DNA of 64,000 nt from positions 558,001 through 622,000 of the forward strand of contig CAVYZS010000018.1 of assembly GCA_963773085.1 (NCBI GenBank). The letters are read 5' to 3'. Every line of letters begins with the position of its first letter. The first letter of the stretch is position 1. Below the pieces are notes generated by a model, which ran no database searches, was not told the origin of the DNA, and saw only the letters and a list, made by a program, of their open reading frames with translations. The position numbers and the translations under genes were made by a program. Shown here one piece after another: positions 55,388 to 63,877 of this stretch. The stretch is from JAENVT01 sp963773085. Lineage in GTDB: Bacteria; Actinomycetota; Acidimicrobiia; Acidimicrobiales; Ilumatobacteraceae.

Positions 55388-55846
55388 ATGCCGGGCCTGG
55401 AAGACCTGTACCGAGAGATCATCCTCGACCACTACCGCACGCCACGGAATCGGGGCGAGCTGCCACCACCCGCTGCCCACGCGGTCGGTCACAACCCGTT
55501 GTGCGGTGACGAGATCGATGTCTACCTGCAGGTCGAGGGCGACACGGTGACCGATGTGAAGGTGAGTGGCCAAGGTTGTTCCATCTCGCAGAGCTCGGCA
55601 TCGATGATGAGCCAGGCCGTCAAGGGACGACCTGTTGCCGAGGTGCGCGCCCTCGTGCGCCGCTTCAAGGGGATGATGTCGATCGAGGAGCAGGGCTCCG
55701 ACGGCGACCAGGTAGCCGATGTCGAGATCAAGTTGGGCGATCTCGAGGCCCTGCAGGGTGTGGTCAAGTTCCCGGTGAGAATCAAGTGCGCGACCCTCGC
55801 GTGGAACACACTCCTCGAGGCCCTCGCCGAGGCCACCGCGGTATGA
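55388..55846 (+). CDS. sufU: SufU sulfur-transfer protein
   Basis: 152 residues. LEDLYREIILDHYRTPRNRG is the SufU start. The three Cys of the zinc site are in HNPLCGDEIDVY, VSGQGCSISQSSASMM and FPVRIKCATLAWNTLLEAL, with the Asp near the first Cys. It accepts sulfur from SufS. Its GTAT-G overlap with the DUF2889 gene shows one operon. Confidence 0.9.
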   Translation: MPGLEDLYREIILDHYRTPRNRGELPPPAAHAVGHNPLCGDEIDVYLQVEGDTVTDVKVSGQGCSISQSSASMMSQAVKGRPVAEVRALVRRFKGMMSIEEQGSDGDQVADVEIKLGDLEALQGVVKFPVRIKCATLAWNTLLEALAEATAV

Positions 55847-56505
55847 CTCCCGCGTTCGACGCTGTCACGCCCCATCCCGAGGGCGTCGATGCTGACGATC
55901 AACTGATCCACGAACGGGCGTACGTTGTGCGCGCCTACCGTCATGGCTCGGACAGGCTTCTACTCCGCGGCTCGGTACGCGACCAGAAGCCACCGGGGCT
56001 GTACATCGCCGACGATCCCGAGCCGCTCACCATTCACCACATGATCGTCGACCTCACGGTTGCCATTCCCTCGCTGGAGATCACGGCGGCGAAGGTCGTG
56101 CTCGAGATCCACCCGCACCCAGCCTGCACGCGGATCGAGGACCACTACGAGAGCCTGGTGGGACTGTCGATCGCCCGCGGCTTCACCCACAAGGTGCGCG
56201 AGCTGTTCGGTGGGCCCCGTGGCTGCACGCACACGACGGCGCTGCTGCAGGCGATGGCACCCGTCGCCATCCAGTCGATCTGGTCGTTCAACATGGCGCA
56301 GGCGCGCGCCCACGGCGACAGTCCTATCAACACCGCGGAGGCAAGCAAACGGGCGCTGATGGCCAACGTCAACACCTGTCATGTGTGGGCGGAGGACGGC
56401 GAGCACGTTGCCGGGCTGCGCGACGGCGGGCAGATGGATGTGCCGCTGTGGATCACCAAACGGTTCGACGAGCTCGGACGCGAGCCCGCCAACTGGCGTA
56501 GCTGA
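55843..56505 (+). CDS. DUF2889 family protein
   Basis: 220 residues from the ATG at 55843 overlapping the sufU stop by four bases. LRGSVRDQKPPGLYIADDPE and MIVDLTVAIPSLEITAAK are DUF2889-type. CTRIEDHYESLVGLSIARGF and FGGPRGCTHTTALLQAMAPV are conserved Cys/His-bearing motifs. Function unknown. Transcriptional link with sufCSU is of interest because no Fe-S role is known for the family. Confidence 0.75.
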   Translation: MTPAFDAVTPHPEGVDADDQLIHERAYVVRAYRHGSDRLLLRGSVRDQKPPGLYIADDPEPLTIHHMIVDLTVAIPSLEITAAKVVLEIHPHPACTRIEDHYESLVGLSIARGFTHKVRELFGGPRGCTHTTALLQAMAPVAIQSIWSFNMAQARAHGDSPINTAEASKRALMANVNTCHVWAEDGEHVAGLRDGGQMDVPLWITKRFDELGREPANWRS

Positions 56506-56552
56506 CGTTCAACCACGCAAGGCCGTCACCACCCGATCGGTAGACTGCCACC

Positions 56553-57611
56553 GTGGCCGACACACCCGCGAGGACCACCGATCCGTGGGTCGAATCGCCG
56601 TGGGTCGAGCAACACATCAGCGAGCGCAAACTGCCACCAGAGATGGCAACGCTCGCTCGTCACTACCACACCGAAGGATTCGCAGTCATCCCTGGCTTGA
56701 TCGATGACGATCTGACGACCCGGATCCTCGACGACGTCATCGAGCCTCTGAACGGGCGTAACCGCATTCAGGACGCGTGGAAGTTCAGCACCGCAGTTCG
56801 CGACCTTGCCGTCATGCCGGCGGTACTCGACGTGCTGCGGGTGCTCTACGACCGCAACCCGGTGCCGTTCCAGACACTCAACTTCGAGTTCGGCACCCAA
56901 CAGCGGGCGCATTCCGACACGGTGCATTTCAGTTCGCTGCCGAGGCGGTACATGTGCGGGGTCTGGGTCGCCCTCGAGGATGTCGACGCTCGCAACGGGC
57001 CGCTGTTCTACTACCCCGGCTCTCACCGTCTACCCGACCCGTTCTTTCAGCGGTTCGGTCTGCCCGCCGGCCTGGGAAGCTACGACCGGTACGAAGTGGC
57101 TCAAGAGGCGCTCCTCGAAGCCCACGGACTCGAGCCGATCGAGTTCCATGCCAAGGCCGGTGATGCGTTGATCTGGTCGGCAAACCTCGTTCATGGCGGC
57201 AAGCCGATCACCGAGGACGGACGTACCCGCTGGTCGCAGGTCACGCACTACTTCTTCGAGGGATGCGTATACGTCACGCCGTTGCTCAGCGACCCCGAGG
57301 TCGGCGAATGGTTCGTACGCGCCGATCTCGAGAACATCGCCACCGGCCGGCCGGCCGTTCAGTCGTACAACTTCGAGCCGGTACATATCGAAGATCTGGG
57401 TAACGGCCGCAGTCGTATCCATCGTGGCCCGAAGACGACGCAGTCCGCCAGCGAACAATTCGGAGAGTTACAGGCTGAGATCGAGGCGCTTCGCCGTGAG
57501 GCCCAGGACAACGCTGATCAGCTCAAAGCACTGCGCAACAGCCGAGCATTCCGCTTGGGTAACGTCGCCCTCGCTCCGGCACGCTGGATACGCCGACGTC
57601 TGCGGCGGTAA
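56553..57611 (+). CDS. phytanoyl-CoA dioxygenase (PhyH) family protein
   Basis: GTG start, 352 residues. A Fe(II)/2-oxoglutarate dioxygenase fold: HYHTEGFAVIPGLIDDD near the N-terminus, RAHSDTVHFSSLP with the H-x-D pair, NLVHGGKPITEDGRTRWSQV with the distal His and the 2-oxoglutarate Arg. The last 60 residues are a coiled coil (EQFGELQAEIEALRREAQDN) followed by a basic tail (ARWIRRRLRR). It may hydroxylate a lipid or nucleotide-linked substrate. No operon partner. Confidence 0.82.
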   Translation: MADTPARTTDPWVESPWVEQHISERKLPPEMATLARHYHTEGFAVIPGLIDDDLTTRILDDVIEPLNGRNRIQDAWKFSTAVRDLAVMPAVLDVLRVLYDRNPVPFQTLNFEFGTQQRAHSDTVHFSSLPRRYMCGVWVALEDVDARNGPLFYYPGSHRLPDPFFQRFGLPAGLGSYDRYEVAQEALLEAHGLEPIEFHAKAGDALIWSANLVHGGKPITEDGRTRWSQVTHYFFEGCVYVTPLLSDPEVGEWFVRADLENIATGRPAVQSYNFEPVHIEDLGNGRSRIHRGPKTTQSASEQFGELQAEIEALRREAQDNADQLKALRNSRAFRLGNVALAPARWIRRRLRR

Positions 57612-57624
57612 TTGCACGAGAGGT

Positions 57625-58104
57625 TCAAACCCGCCGGAGGTCGGTCACGGTTCCACCGCTGACTCGTTCCAGGTCGGCCGGCGACAGGGCGAAGACGTCG
57701 TGCCACGTGCCGGCAGCAGCCCACACCTCCTCGTACTGCAACAGATCCGGATCGATGAACACCCGCAACCGCGTGGTGTGACCGAACGGGGGGACACCGC
57801 CGATCGGGAAGCCGGTCGTCTCGTAGACGGTGTCGGCATCGACACGCGCACACTTCGCCCCGCCGGCCGCGTGCGCTAACTTCTTCTCGTCGAGCTGATT
57901 GGCTCCGCTGACGTAGGCCAGCACGACCTCGCCGTCGACGGCGAAGATGAGGCTCTTGACGATCTGTCCGACATGTACACCGATCGCGGCTGCCGCGTCG
58001 GCGGCGGTCTTGGTGCCTTCCGGGAATCGGCGGGGATCGATCTCGAGACCGAACTCAGCCGCCGCCGAGGTGACGCGAAGAACGTTCGGGTGGGTGTCGG
58101 TCAT
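57625..58104 (-). CDS. YbaK/EbsC-type deacylase
   Basis: 159 residues. FPEGTKTAADAAAAIGVHVG with the conserved Thr, IVKSLIFAVDGEVVLAYVSG with the catalytic Lys, then GFPIGGVPPFGHTTRLRVFI, the family GxxPxG signature. It would clear mischarged Cys-tRNA(Pro) or similar. Convergent with the PhyH gene. Confidence 0.85.
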   Translation of the reverse strand: MTDTHPNVLRVTSAAAEFGLEIDPRRFPEGTKTAADAAAAIGVHVGQIVKSLIFAVDGEVVLAYVSGANQLDEKKLAHAAGGAKCARVDADTVYETTGFPIGGVPPFGHTTRLRVFIDPDLLQYEEVWAAAGTWHDVFALSPADLERVSGGTVTDLRRV

Positions 58105-58128
58105 GCCGCCAACGTAGCCACCAGAGGG

Positions 58129-58698
58129 TCAGTCGGAGACGGCGAGCACGGCGCGGGCCGGTTCGCTGTCGGCCACTGCAACGCTCCGCCGGCACCACGT
58201 GTGGGCGAAGTAGGCGACGCCGACAACGATGATCACATCGCCGACACTGAACACATTTCTCAGCGGCCAGCCGTTCGGGATGGCAAACACATCTCCCAAC
58301 CAGGCGAGACGCGCATCCGAGACGACGTTGGAGTTCGCGAAGCGACCCTGCAGGGGCGGTAGACCGGCAGTGCGCCACGCCCACGCCGAGGCCGGCATCG
58401 TGCCGCCATTGGCCGCGATCGCGGTCAGGTTCAAGGCCGCCCCGAAGGCGATGATCAACACCCCTGGTAGATGGCGGTTGCTCCACATGAACGCTGCCGA
58501 CAACACGAAGGTCGACAGATGCACCGGTTGACCGAGCCAGTTCGGGAACCCCGGAAACAGGGTGATGACCAACTGCATCGCGATGCTGAGCCACACCAGA
58601 CCGATTCGGCGAATGGGCAGCCTGGCCAATGGCGCCAGCGAACGGCCGGTCAACGGGACCGTCACGATCGCCAAGATCGAGGCGACGACGATGATCAT
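58129..58698 (-). CDS. DUF5317 membrane protein
   Basis: ATG at 58698, overlapping the stop of the GGDEF-EAL gene by four bases. 189 residues with about five membrane spans (VVASILAIVTVPLTGRSLAP; LVWLSIAMQLVITLFPGF; GVLIIAFGAALNLTAIAANG). GTMPASAWAW is the DUF5317 signature. Function unknown. Co-translated with a c-di-GMP enzyme, so a signalling partner is possible. Confidence 0.75.
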   Translation of the reverse strand: MIIVVASILAIVTVPLTGRSLAPLARLPIRRIGLVWLSIAMQLVITLFPGFPNWLGQPVHLSTFVLSAAFMWSNRHLPGVLIIAFGAALNLTAIAANGGTMPASAWAWRTAGLPPLQGRFANSNVVSDARLAWLGDVFAIPNGWPLRNVFSVGDVIIVVGVAYFAHTWCRRSVAVADSEPARAVLAVSD

Positions 58699-60722
58699 GA
58701 CGACGCGTGCTCCAGCTCCGACATCGATTGGCGGATGTCGAGCCATTCGACGAGCTCGGGCAAGGGCACCGGCCGGCAGATCAGATAGCCCTGCGCCACG
58801 TCGCAGCCGAGGTTGGCAAGGGTGATCCATGATTCCTCGGTCTCGACACCTTCGGCGACCGTCTCGATGCCCAGCCCTTTGGCGAGAGCGACGATTGCTC
58901 TGACGAGGTGCTGTTGACGTTGGCTGTGGGCGATTCCGTCGACGAAACTGGCGTCGATCTTCAGCCGATCGACGGTGAGGTCACGAAGCATTCCGAACGA
59001 CGAGTAGCCGGTACCGAAGTCGTCGATCGCTATTCGTACGCCGGCCTCGCGCAGCGCACTGATGGCGAACAGACTGCGTTCGGGCTCACTGGCAATAGCG
59101 CTCTCGGTGATCTCCAGTTCGAGGCGGGACGTGTCGAGGCCGGCTTCATCCACTGCCTTCAGCACACTCATCGGGAATCGCCGGTCCTGCAGGTTCCGGG
59201 CAGAGACATTGATCGACAGGCTCATCTCGAAGCGGTCGACTGCACGAGCATCCATGGTGGCCTGGCTCAGCACGAACTGGGTCAACGGGCCGATCAGGTC
59301 CGTGTGCTCGGCGAGCGTGATGAAGTCCTTGGGTGGCACCTGCCCGAGGGTCGGGTGGTGCCAACGCAACAGCGCCTCCATGGAATTGGGCATGCCGTCG
59401 CGAAAGCGGGTCAATGGCTGGTAGTGGACCTTCAACTGCTCGCCGGCGATCGCGTTCGACAGTTCGCCGAGCAGGCCGAGCCGCCCACGTTCGGGTCGCG
59501 ACCCGAGCGCCTTGTAGCTCTCCACGCCAGTGCGGTAGCGCTTGGCGCGGTACATGGCGATGTCCGCGGCGCTCAACAGATCCTCCGGCGTGCGACCGTG
59601 CGTCGGAACGAAGGCCAGGCCGATGCTCACCCCGACCGTCAACGGGAAACCGTCGACGACGATCGGGCGGGTGAGCTCGGTGCGGAGCTGCTCGACGAGT
59701 GCGATCGTCGACGCTTCCGAGCCCACGTTGGGGATGAGCACGGCGAATTCGTCACCACCCAGCCGGGCGACGACGGCGGCCTCGGGAGCGGCCCGGGTGA
59801 GTCGCTCGGCGACTCCGATCAGGACCATGTCACCGGTCTGGTGACCGAGACGGTCGTTGATCTCCTTGAAACCGTCGAGATCCAGCAGCAGCACCACCCC
59901 ACGAACGTCGTCGGGGTGGGACGCGAGGAATCCGGCAAGATGGTTGTCGAACGTACGTCGGTTGAGCAGGCGGGTGAGACCGTCGTGGTTCGCCTCGTGC
60001 GCCCGCTTCAACGCCTGCTGGGTGCTCTGGTAGATCAACAGGGCGGTCACACCGAGGAGCGGCAGCATGAGCAGGCTGAACTCGATCGCCACTACGAAGA
60101 TCGGCGAGAGCGCGAGCAGCGCTCCATCGGCCGAGATGCTGAGGAAGAAGCTGCGACCCATCATCGAGCGCAGCGTGGTCTTGTAGTGGAGCGTCAGGAC
60201 GATGCAGGTCAGAAGACCGTTGGCGATGAACACCAACGCGCCGGCGACGACGATCCCGATCCCCCACCGATACGACAGCCGACCGGCATCGGTGATCGGG
60301 GACCGCAGACCGAAGAGTTGCAGGACCAATGCGCCGGCGGCGAGCGCTGCCGTGATCTGCGCTGCGTTGAACACGATCTTGGTCAGCGACTTGTGGTCGC
60401 GCAGATCGACATACAGGGTGCACACCGCCATCGCCGCGATCGCCACGACCGGCGCGCCGAGGAGGACGATGCTGAAGGCGAACGCCCAGCCAGGTGTGAC
60501 CTCGCCGCCGTCTCCGAAACGGAACCACTTGGTCCTGGCCTCGCCGATGAACAGCAAGGCACAGAAGACGACGACGTACACGAACTTCGAGTGCGGAAGG
60601 ATCTCGCCGCGCTGCAGGATGTAAACAAGACCCGTCAGAGCCAGGGCGACGACGGCCACGACGGCCACGAAGGCATCGACCAGCCTGTGACTCGACTCCT
60701 GGTTGATCGAGGTGTCCGGCAC
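58695..60722 (-). CDS. membrane GGDEF-EAL protein (diguanylate cyclase and phosphodiesterase)
   Basis: 675 residues from a GTG at 60720-60722 with AAGGA upstream. Residues 15-225 hold about six membrane spans of an uncharacterised sensor. The GGDEF domain (about 245-410) has VVARLGGDEFAVLIPNVGS, the intact L-G-G-D-E-F active site, so synthesis is plausible. The EAL domain (about 425-665) starts with NSMEALLRWHHP and has LEITESAIASEPER and AIDDFGTGYSSFGML, with the metal Glu/Asp residues present. Both activities may exist. Two tiny peptide genes sit upstream. Confidence 0.88.
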   Translation of the reverse strand: MPDTSINQESSHRLVDAFVAVVAVVALALTGLVYILQRGEILPHSKFVYVVVFCALLFIGEARTKWFRFGDGGEVTPGWAFAFSIVLLGAPVVAIAAMAVCTLYVDLRDHKSLTKIVFNAAQITAALAAGALVLQLFGLRSPITDAGRLSYRWGIGIVVAGALVFIANGLLTCIVLTLHYKTTLRSMMGRSFFLSISADGALLALSPIFVVAIEFSLLMLPLLGVTALLIYQSTQQALKRAHEANHDGLTRLLNRRTFDNHLAGFLASHPDDVRGVVLLLDLDGFKEINDRLGHQTGDMVLIGVAERLTRAAPEAAVVARLGGDEFAVLIPNVGSEASTIALVEQLRTELTRPIVVDGFPLTVGVSIGLAFVPTHGRTPEDLLSAADIAMYRAKRYRTGVESYKALGSRPERGRLGLLGELSNAIAGEQLKVHYQPLTRFRDGMPNSMEALLRWHHPTLGQVPPKDFITLAEHTDLIGPLTQFVLSQATMDARAVDRFEMSLSINVSARNLQDRRFPMSVLKAVDEAGLDTSRLELEITESAIASEPERSLFAISALREAGVRIAIDDFGTGYSSFGMLRDLTVDRLKIDASFVDGIAHSQRQQHLVRAIVALAKGLGIETVAEGVETEESWITLANLGCDVAQGYLICRPVPLPELVEWLDIRQSMSELEHASS

Positions 60723-60803
60723 GGTAGAGACGTCCTTGAGTAAGCGTGGTGAGTGGGTGGGCTGGAGCAGCGCGGGCAGGGGAGGCCCGCGCTGCTGCTC
60801 AGC

Positions 60804-60902
60804 TCAGTTCCACTTGAAAGGTGCGCCGATCGACGAGATCAAGGCAACAAATGTTGCGATTGCCGCAGCGACCCGCACAGGGGTGTGGGTGATGGTCTTC
60901 AT
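60804..60902 (-). CDS. micro-ORF 2, 32-residue hydrophobic peptide
   Basis: Starts at ATG 60902, overlapping the stop of micro-ORF 1 (ATGA). It reads MKTITHTPVRVAAAIATFV and ends in SIGAPFKWN. One membrane-spanning helix with a short charged start. Its end (A-P-F-K-W) matches that of micro-ORF 1 (A-P-M-K-W). 81 bases separate it from the GGDEF-EAL start. Confidence 0.55.
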   Translation of the reverse strand: MKTITHTPVRVAAAIATFVALISSIGAPFKWN

Positions 60903-60994
60903 CGAACCGTCCATTTCATTGGCGCGGCGACCGTGATGGCGAGCATCACAACCGGCGCCAGCCGGTACATCGTGGTCCTTACTTGCTGACGCAT
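60899..60994 (-). CDS. micro-ORF 1, 31-residue hydrophobic peptide
   Basis: ATG at 60992-60994 with a strong GGAGG seven bases before it. It reads MRQQVRTTMYRLAPVVMLA and ends in ITVAAPMKWTVR. A single hydrophobic helix. The stop overlaps the next micro-ORF start, so the two are translationally coupled. I infer a small membrane peptide; no known family. Confidence 0.6.
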   Translation of the reverse strand: MRQQVRTTMYRLAPVVMLAITVAAPMKWTVR

Positions 60995-61277
60995 ATGCGC
61001 CCTCCTCTCGGCGTTCCGTCCATCGCACGGCGGCGTCCGCCGTTCACCTCCACCGTGCACCTGTTGTTATAGGCAGGAAAGTCATCGGGCGATAGGGAGC
61101 GATGCTTAAGTAATTTTCAGCAGTTCATCAAGTAATCGACGGCAACGAGAAGGCCTGATCGCCAAGCGGCGTGCCTGATGGGGCGAGGACCACACGCGGA
61201 CCACCGCTTGGAGTGATGCAGGACCGCGAACCGTCGTGTTCGGCGCAGGGCAGCAACGGTCAATTGAGCCGTTTGAC
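60995..61277. other. intergenic region with no clear gene
   Basis: 283 bases between the micro-ORFs and sufC copy 2. It contains an AT-rich stretch near 61100-61130 and a TATAAC at about 61071-61076 on the minus strand, a possible promoter for the micro-ORF/GGDEF-EAL transcript. A weak inverted repeat near 61254-61277 (TCAATTGA core) follows the sufC stop and may act as a terminator. No riboswitch fold I can recognise. Confidence 0.4.
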
Positions 61278-62047
61278 CTACCCGAAAAGGTCGGCCAGCG
61301 CGTCGCCGGAAGGCTTGTCGTCGCCGACGAAGGCCGCGTATCCATCGATCTCGAGTTGATCGGCGAGCTCGGGGCCACCCGACGACACGATGCGACCCTT
61401 CACCAGAATGTGGACATGGTCGGGTCGCAGCACCTCGAGCAGCCGGTTGTAGTGCGTGATGGCCAGCACACCGATGCCCTGCTCGTTGGTCAAGGCCTCG
61501 ATCCGTTGGGCGCAGTCACGCAGGGCATCGATATCGAGACCGGAGTCGAGCTCGTCGAGGATGACGATCTTCGGCTGCAACATGGCCACCTGCAACGTCT
61601 CGCTGCGCTTCTTCTCGCCCCCCGAGAAATCGACATTGAGAGCACGCTGCAGTAACGCAGCGTCGAAGCCGATCCGTTCTGCCTCGGCGCTGAGCCGCCC
61701 ATCGAGGCCCGCCGTAGGAATTCCGCGAGCGTCGAAGGCGTGATGCATGACATCGACGAGCTGGACGCCGGGAACCTCTGTCGGGTACTGCATCACGAGA
61801 TGGAGCCCGGCCTGGGCCCGTTGCCAACTGGGAGGGCGAGGATGTCGACGCCGTCGAGCAGCACCGATCCGGAGATCACCTCGTAGCCGGGCTTGCCCAT
61901 GACAATCGCCGACAGGGTGCTCTTGCCCGCACCATTCGGGCCCATGACGGCATGCACTTCGCCGGATCGCACCGTCAGTGTGATGCCATTCAGGATGGTC
62001 GTACCCGCCACCGAGGCGACCAGGTCGCGAACTTCAAGGGTGCTCAC
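61278..62047 (-). CDS. sufC: Fe-S cluster assembly ATPase SufC (copy 2), one frameshift
   Basis: GTG at 62047, overlapping the Rieske stop by four bases. STLEVRDLVASVAGTTILNG, then GEVHAVMGPNGAGKSTLSA (Walker A) in the first frame, to about 61810. After a one-base shift the second frame reads VMQYPTEVPGVQLVDVMH, NVDFSGGEKKRSETLQVAML (signature) and VILDELDSGLDIDALRDCA (Walker B). About 256 residues. The operon neighbours are Rieske and SufD. It lacks the N-terminal insert of copy 1. Confidence 0.85.
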
Positions 62048-62361
62048 TGATCCTCCAGATCGATCTCGATCATCCCGTCGATCACGCGGGCGACGTACAC
62101 GGGCACGGGCTGCGTGGCCGGCAACGTCAGCGCTTCGCCGGTCTCCAAGCTGAACGTGCTGCCATGCTTCCAGCATTCGATTTCCTTGGTGTCGCAGAAC
62201 AACTCGCCTTCGCTCAGCGAAACGTTGGCGTGGCTGCACGTGTCGCCAATGGCGAAGACATCGTCGGCGATACGGACAACGGCCACCGCACGTCCGTCGA
62301 CATCGAAGCGCGTCGCGCTGTTGGGAGCGAGGTCGGCAAGCGGGCAGACGATCGTGCTCAT
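62044..62361 (-). CDS. Rieske [2Fe-2S] ferredoxin-like protein
   Basis: 105 residues. FAIGDTCSHANVSLSEGELF and EIECWKHGSTFSLETGEALT give the C-x-H and C-x2-H ligands of the Rieske cluster. The pattern is as in the Rieske proteins (SufE2/ferredoxin-like) of actinobacterial suf operons. Overlaps the genes on both sides by four bases. Confidence 0.87.
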   Translation of the reverse strand: MSTIVCPLADLAPNSATRFDVDGRAVAVVRIADDVFAIGDTCSHANVSLSEGELFCDTKEIECWKHGSTFSLETGEALTLPATQPVPVYVARVIDGMIEIDLEDQ

Positions 62362-63473
62362 CGGCTGCGCCTGTCGAGTTTGGCGGCAACCTGGGCGCGA
62401 AGTTCGCCGGCCAGTGGGCCGACCGGTAGCTGGGCGAGCACCTCATCGAAGAACCCGAGGACGACGAGGCGCTCGGCGATCTCGGGCGGGATGCCGCGAC
62501 TCTCCAAGTAGAACCGCTGCTCCTCGTCGATCGGCCCGATCGTGCTGGCGTGGCTGCACTTCACGTCGTTGGTCTCGATCTCGAGGTTCGGAACGCTTTC
62601 CGCCCAGGCACCGGCGCTGAGTGTGAGGTTGCGATTGGTCTGGTAGGCGACCGAACCCTTGGCATCGTGACCAATTCGGATCAAGCCCGTGTAGACGCTC
62701 CTCGCGGTGTCCTGCACCGCCCCCTTGAACAGCAGATCGCTGGTCGTGCGCGGGGCCACGTGATCCTGCAATGTGCGGAAGTCGTGCATCTGCGTGTCGT
62801 CGGCGTAGTAGAGAGCGACCTGGCGAGTGCTGGCCCCCTGACCGACACCCTTGGCATCGGTGCGTACCCTGGCATATTCGCCGCCGAGGGCCACCGTGGC
62901 CAGCAACGTGGTCGAGTCGCGCTCGCCGATCGCCTGCTGATGCCCGAGTTGCCAGACCGATGTGCTGAGTTCGTTGATGGCCACGTAGGTGACGCGCGCC
63001 GCTTGCTGGGCGCGGACGAAGAGCCGCGGCACCACGAGGGCGGCGCCGTCGCCGTCGGACATGAAGCGCTCGACGACGGTGACCTCGCTGTCTTCTCCGA
63101 CGTCGATGACGAGCCGTGGGAAGCTGGCCTCGTCGTTGCCGTGCACGGTGTGGGTGACGACTATCGGCGCAGCCACGACACCACGAGGGATCGTCAGCAC
63201 GGTCTCGCCGTAGAACGACGCGCTGAGCTCGTCGAAGATGTCGTGCACCATGGAGGTGTCGAGGTCGTGACGAGCGGCGACGAACCCGTTCGCCCCGTGC
63301 ACAGTGGTGGTCGGAACGACCGGATGAAAGCGATCGAGCTCCAGTTCGCCGATACGGCTGTAGCGCCACACTTCCTGCTCGGCGGTCGGCGGTGACATTG
63401 CCTGGGCGCGCTCTGCAGCGGCGCTGCGCTGCTGGTCAGAGTGGTCAACCAGGTCGGGAGAGAACGCAAGCAC
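62358..63473 (-). CDS. sufD: Fe-S scaffold protein SufD
   Basis: 371 residues from a GTG at 63471-63473. TVLTIPRGVVAAPIVVTHTV and LVIDVGEDSEVTVVERFMSD are the start of the right-handed beta-helix. The core is followed by the C-terminal LEIETNDVKCSHASTIGPID, which carries the Cys/His ligand region, and RFYLESRGIPPEIAERLVVL. It makes the SufBCD complex with SufB (not in the window) and SufC. The N-terminal 25 residues are weakly supported, and the ATG at residue 26 is an alternative start. Confidence 0.87.
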   Translation of the reverse strand: MLAFSPDLVDHSDQQRSAAAERAQAMSPPTAEQEVWRYSRIGELELDRFHPVVPTTTVHGANGFVAARHDLDTSMVHDIFDELSASFYGETVLTIPRGVVAAPIVVTHTVHGNDEASFPRLVIDVGEDSEVTVVERFMSDGDGAALVVPRLFVRAQQAARVTYVAINELSTSVWQLGHQQAIGERDSTTLLATVALGGEYARVRTDAKGVGQGASTRQVALYYADDTQMHDFRTLQDHVAPRTTSDLLFKGAVQDTARSVYTGLIRIGHDAKGSVAYQTNRNLTLSAGAWAESVPNLEIETNDVKCSHASTIGPIDEEQRFYLESRGIPPEIAERLVVLGFFDEVLAQLPVGPLAGELRAQVAAKLDRRSR

Positions 63474-63485
63474 GGCCGAAATACT

Positions 63486-63499
63486 ACTACCCGCGTAGT
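63486..63499. promoter_or_regulatory. dyad at the sufD start
   Basis: ACTAC-CCGC-GTAGT (5-4-5) ends 13 bases before the sufD GTG (read on the minus strand). TAGTAT lies seven bases before that GTG and could be a -10 element for a leaderless mRNA. The overlap suggests a repressor site. Inference only. Confidence 0.35.
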
Positions 63500-63526
63500 G
63501 CTAATCCCCCACGACCAGATGCCTGC

Positions 63527-63877
63527 TCAGTCGTCGCGGAAGCGGCGCATGAATCCGCGCATGCGCCGCTTGCGCGGCTTGCCACGGATGCCCGACTCTG
63601 ACATCACCTGCGGTCCGATCGAGTTGACGAAGTTCTCGGCTTCGTCGAGGATCGCGGCGGCCGTTCCGTCGTCGAGGCCGGGTGGCTCCGGCGGCGTCGG
63701 GGGTGCGACCATGGTTCCGTAGGTCCACCCGGCATCCATACGCGGCTCGAAGGCCGAGCAGGGATCGGGGCAGCGCCAGGGAGCGTCGGGAGCCAGGTCG
63801 AGATTGCACTTGCGTACCGTCTCGCCGTTCGCGTAGGTGCGACTCTCGAAGTTCTTGCATTCCTGACGCATCGGCAT
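63527..63877 (-). CDS. small Cys-rich hypothetical protein
   Basis: 116 residues from an ATG at 63877. CKNFESRTYANGETVRKC, then PWRCPDPC, place four cysteines in the first 40 residues, consistent with a zinc or Fe-S site. A Pro-rich stretch (APPTPPEPPG) and a basic tail (RGKPRKRRMRGFMRRFRDD) follow. It is 53 bases upstream of sufD on the same strand and may be in the same operon. Family not recognised. Confidence 0.65.
   Translation of the reverse strand: MPMRQECKNFESRTYANGETVRKCNLDLAPDAPWRCPDPCSAFEPRMDAGWTYGTMVAPPTPPEPPGLDDGTAAAILDEAENFVNSIGPQVMSESGIRGKPRKRRMRGFMRRFRDD

Noticed and set aside
58908..60743. A 611-codon open frame on the plus strand opposite the GGDEF-EAL gene
   Set aside because: Shadow frame; the minus strand has intact GGDEF and EAL motifs.
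60995..61277. c-di-GMP riboswitch upstream of the micro-ORFs
   Set aside because: I could not find the conserved GEMM-type elements. Not supported.
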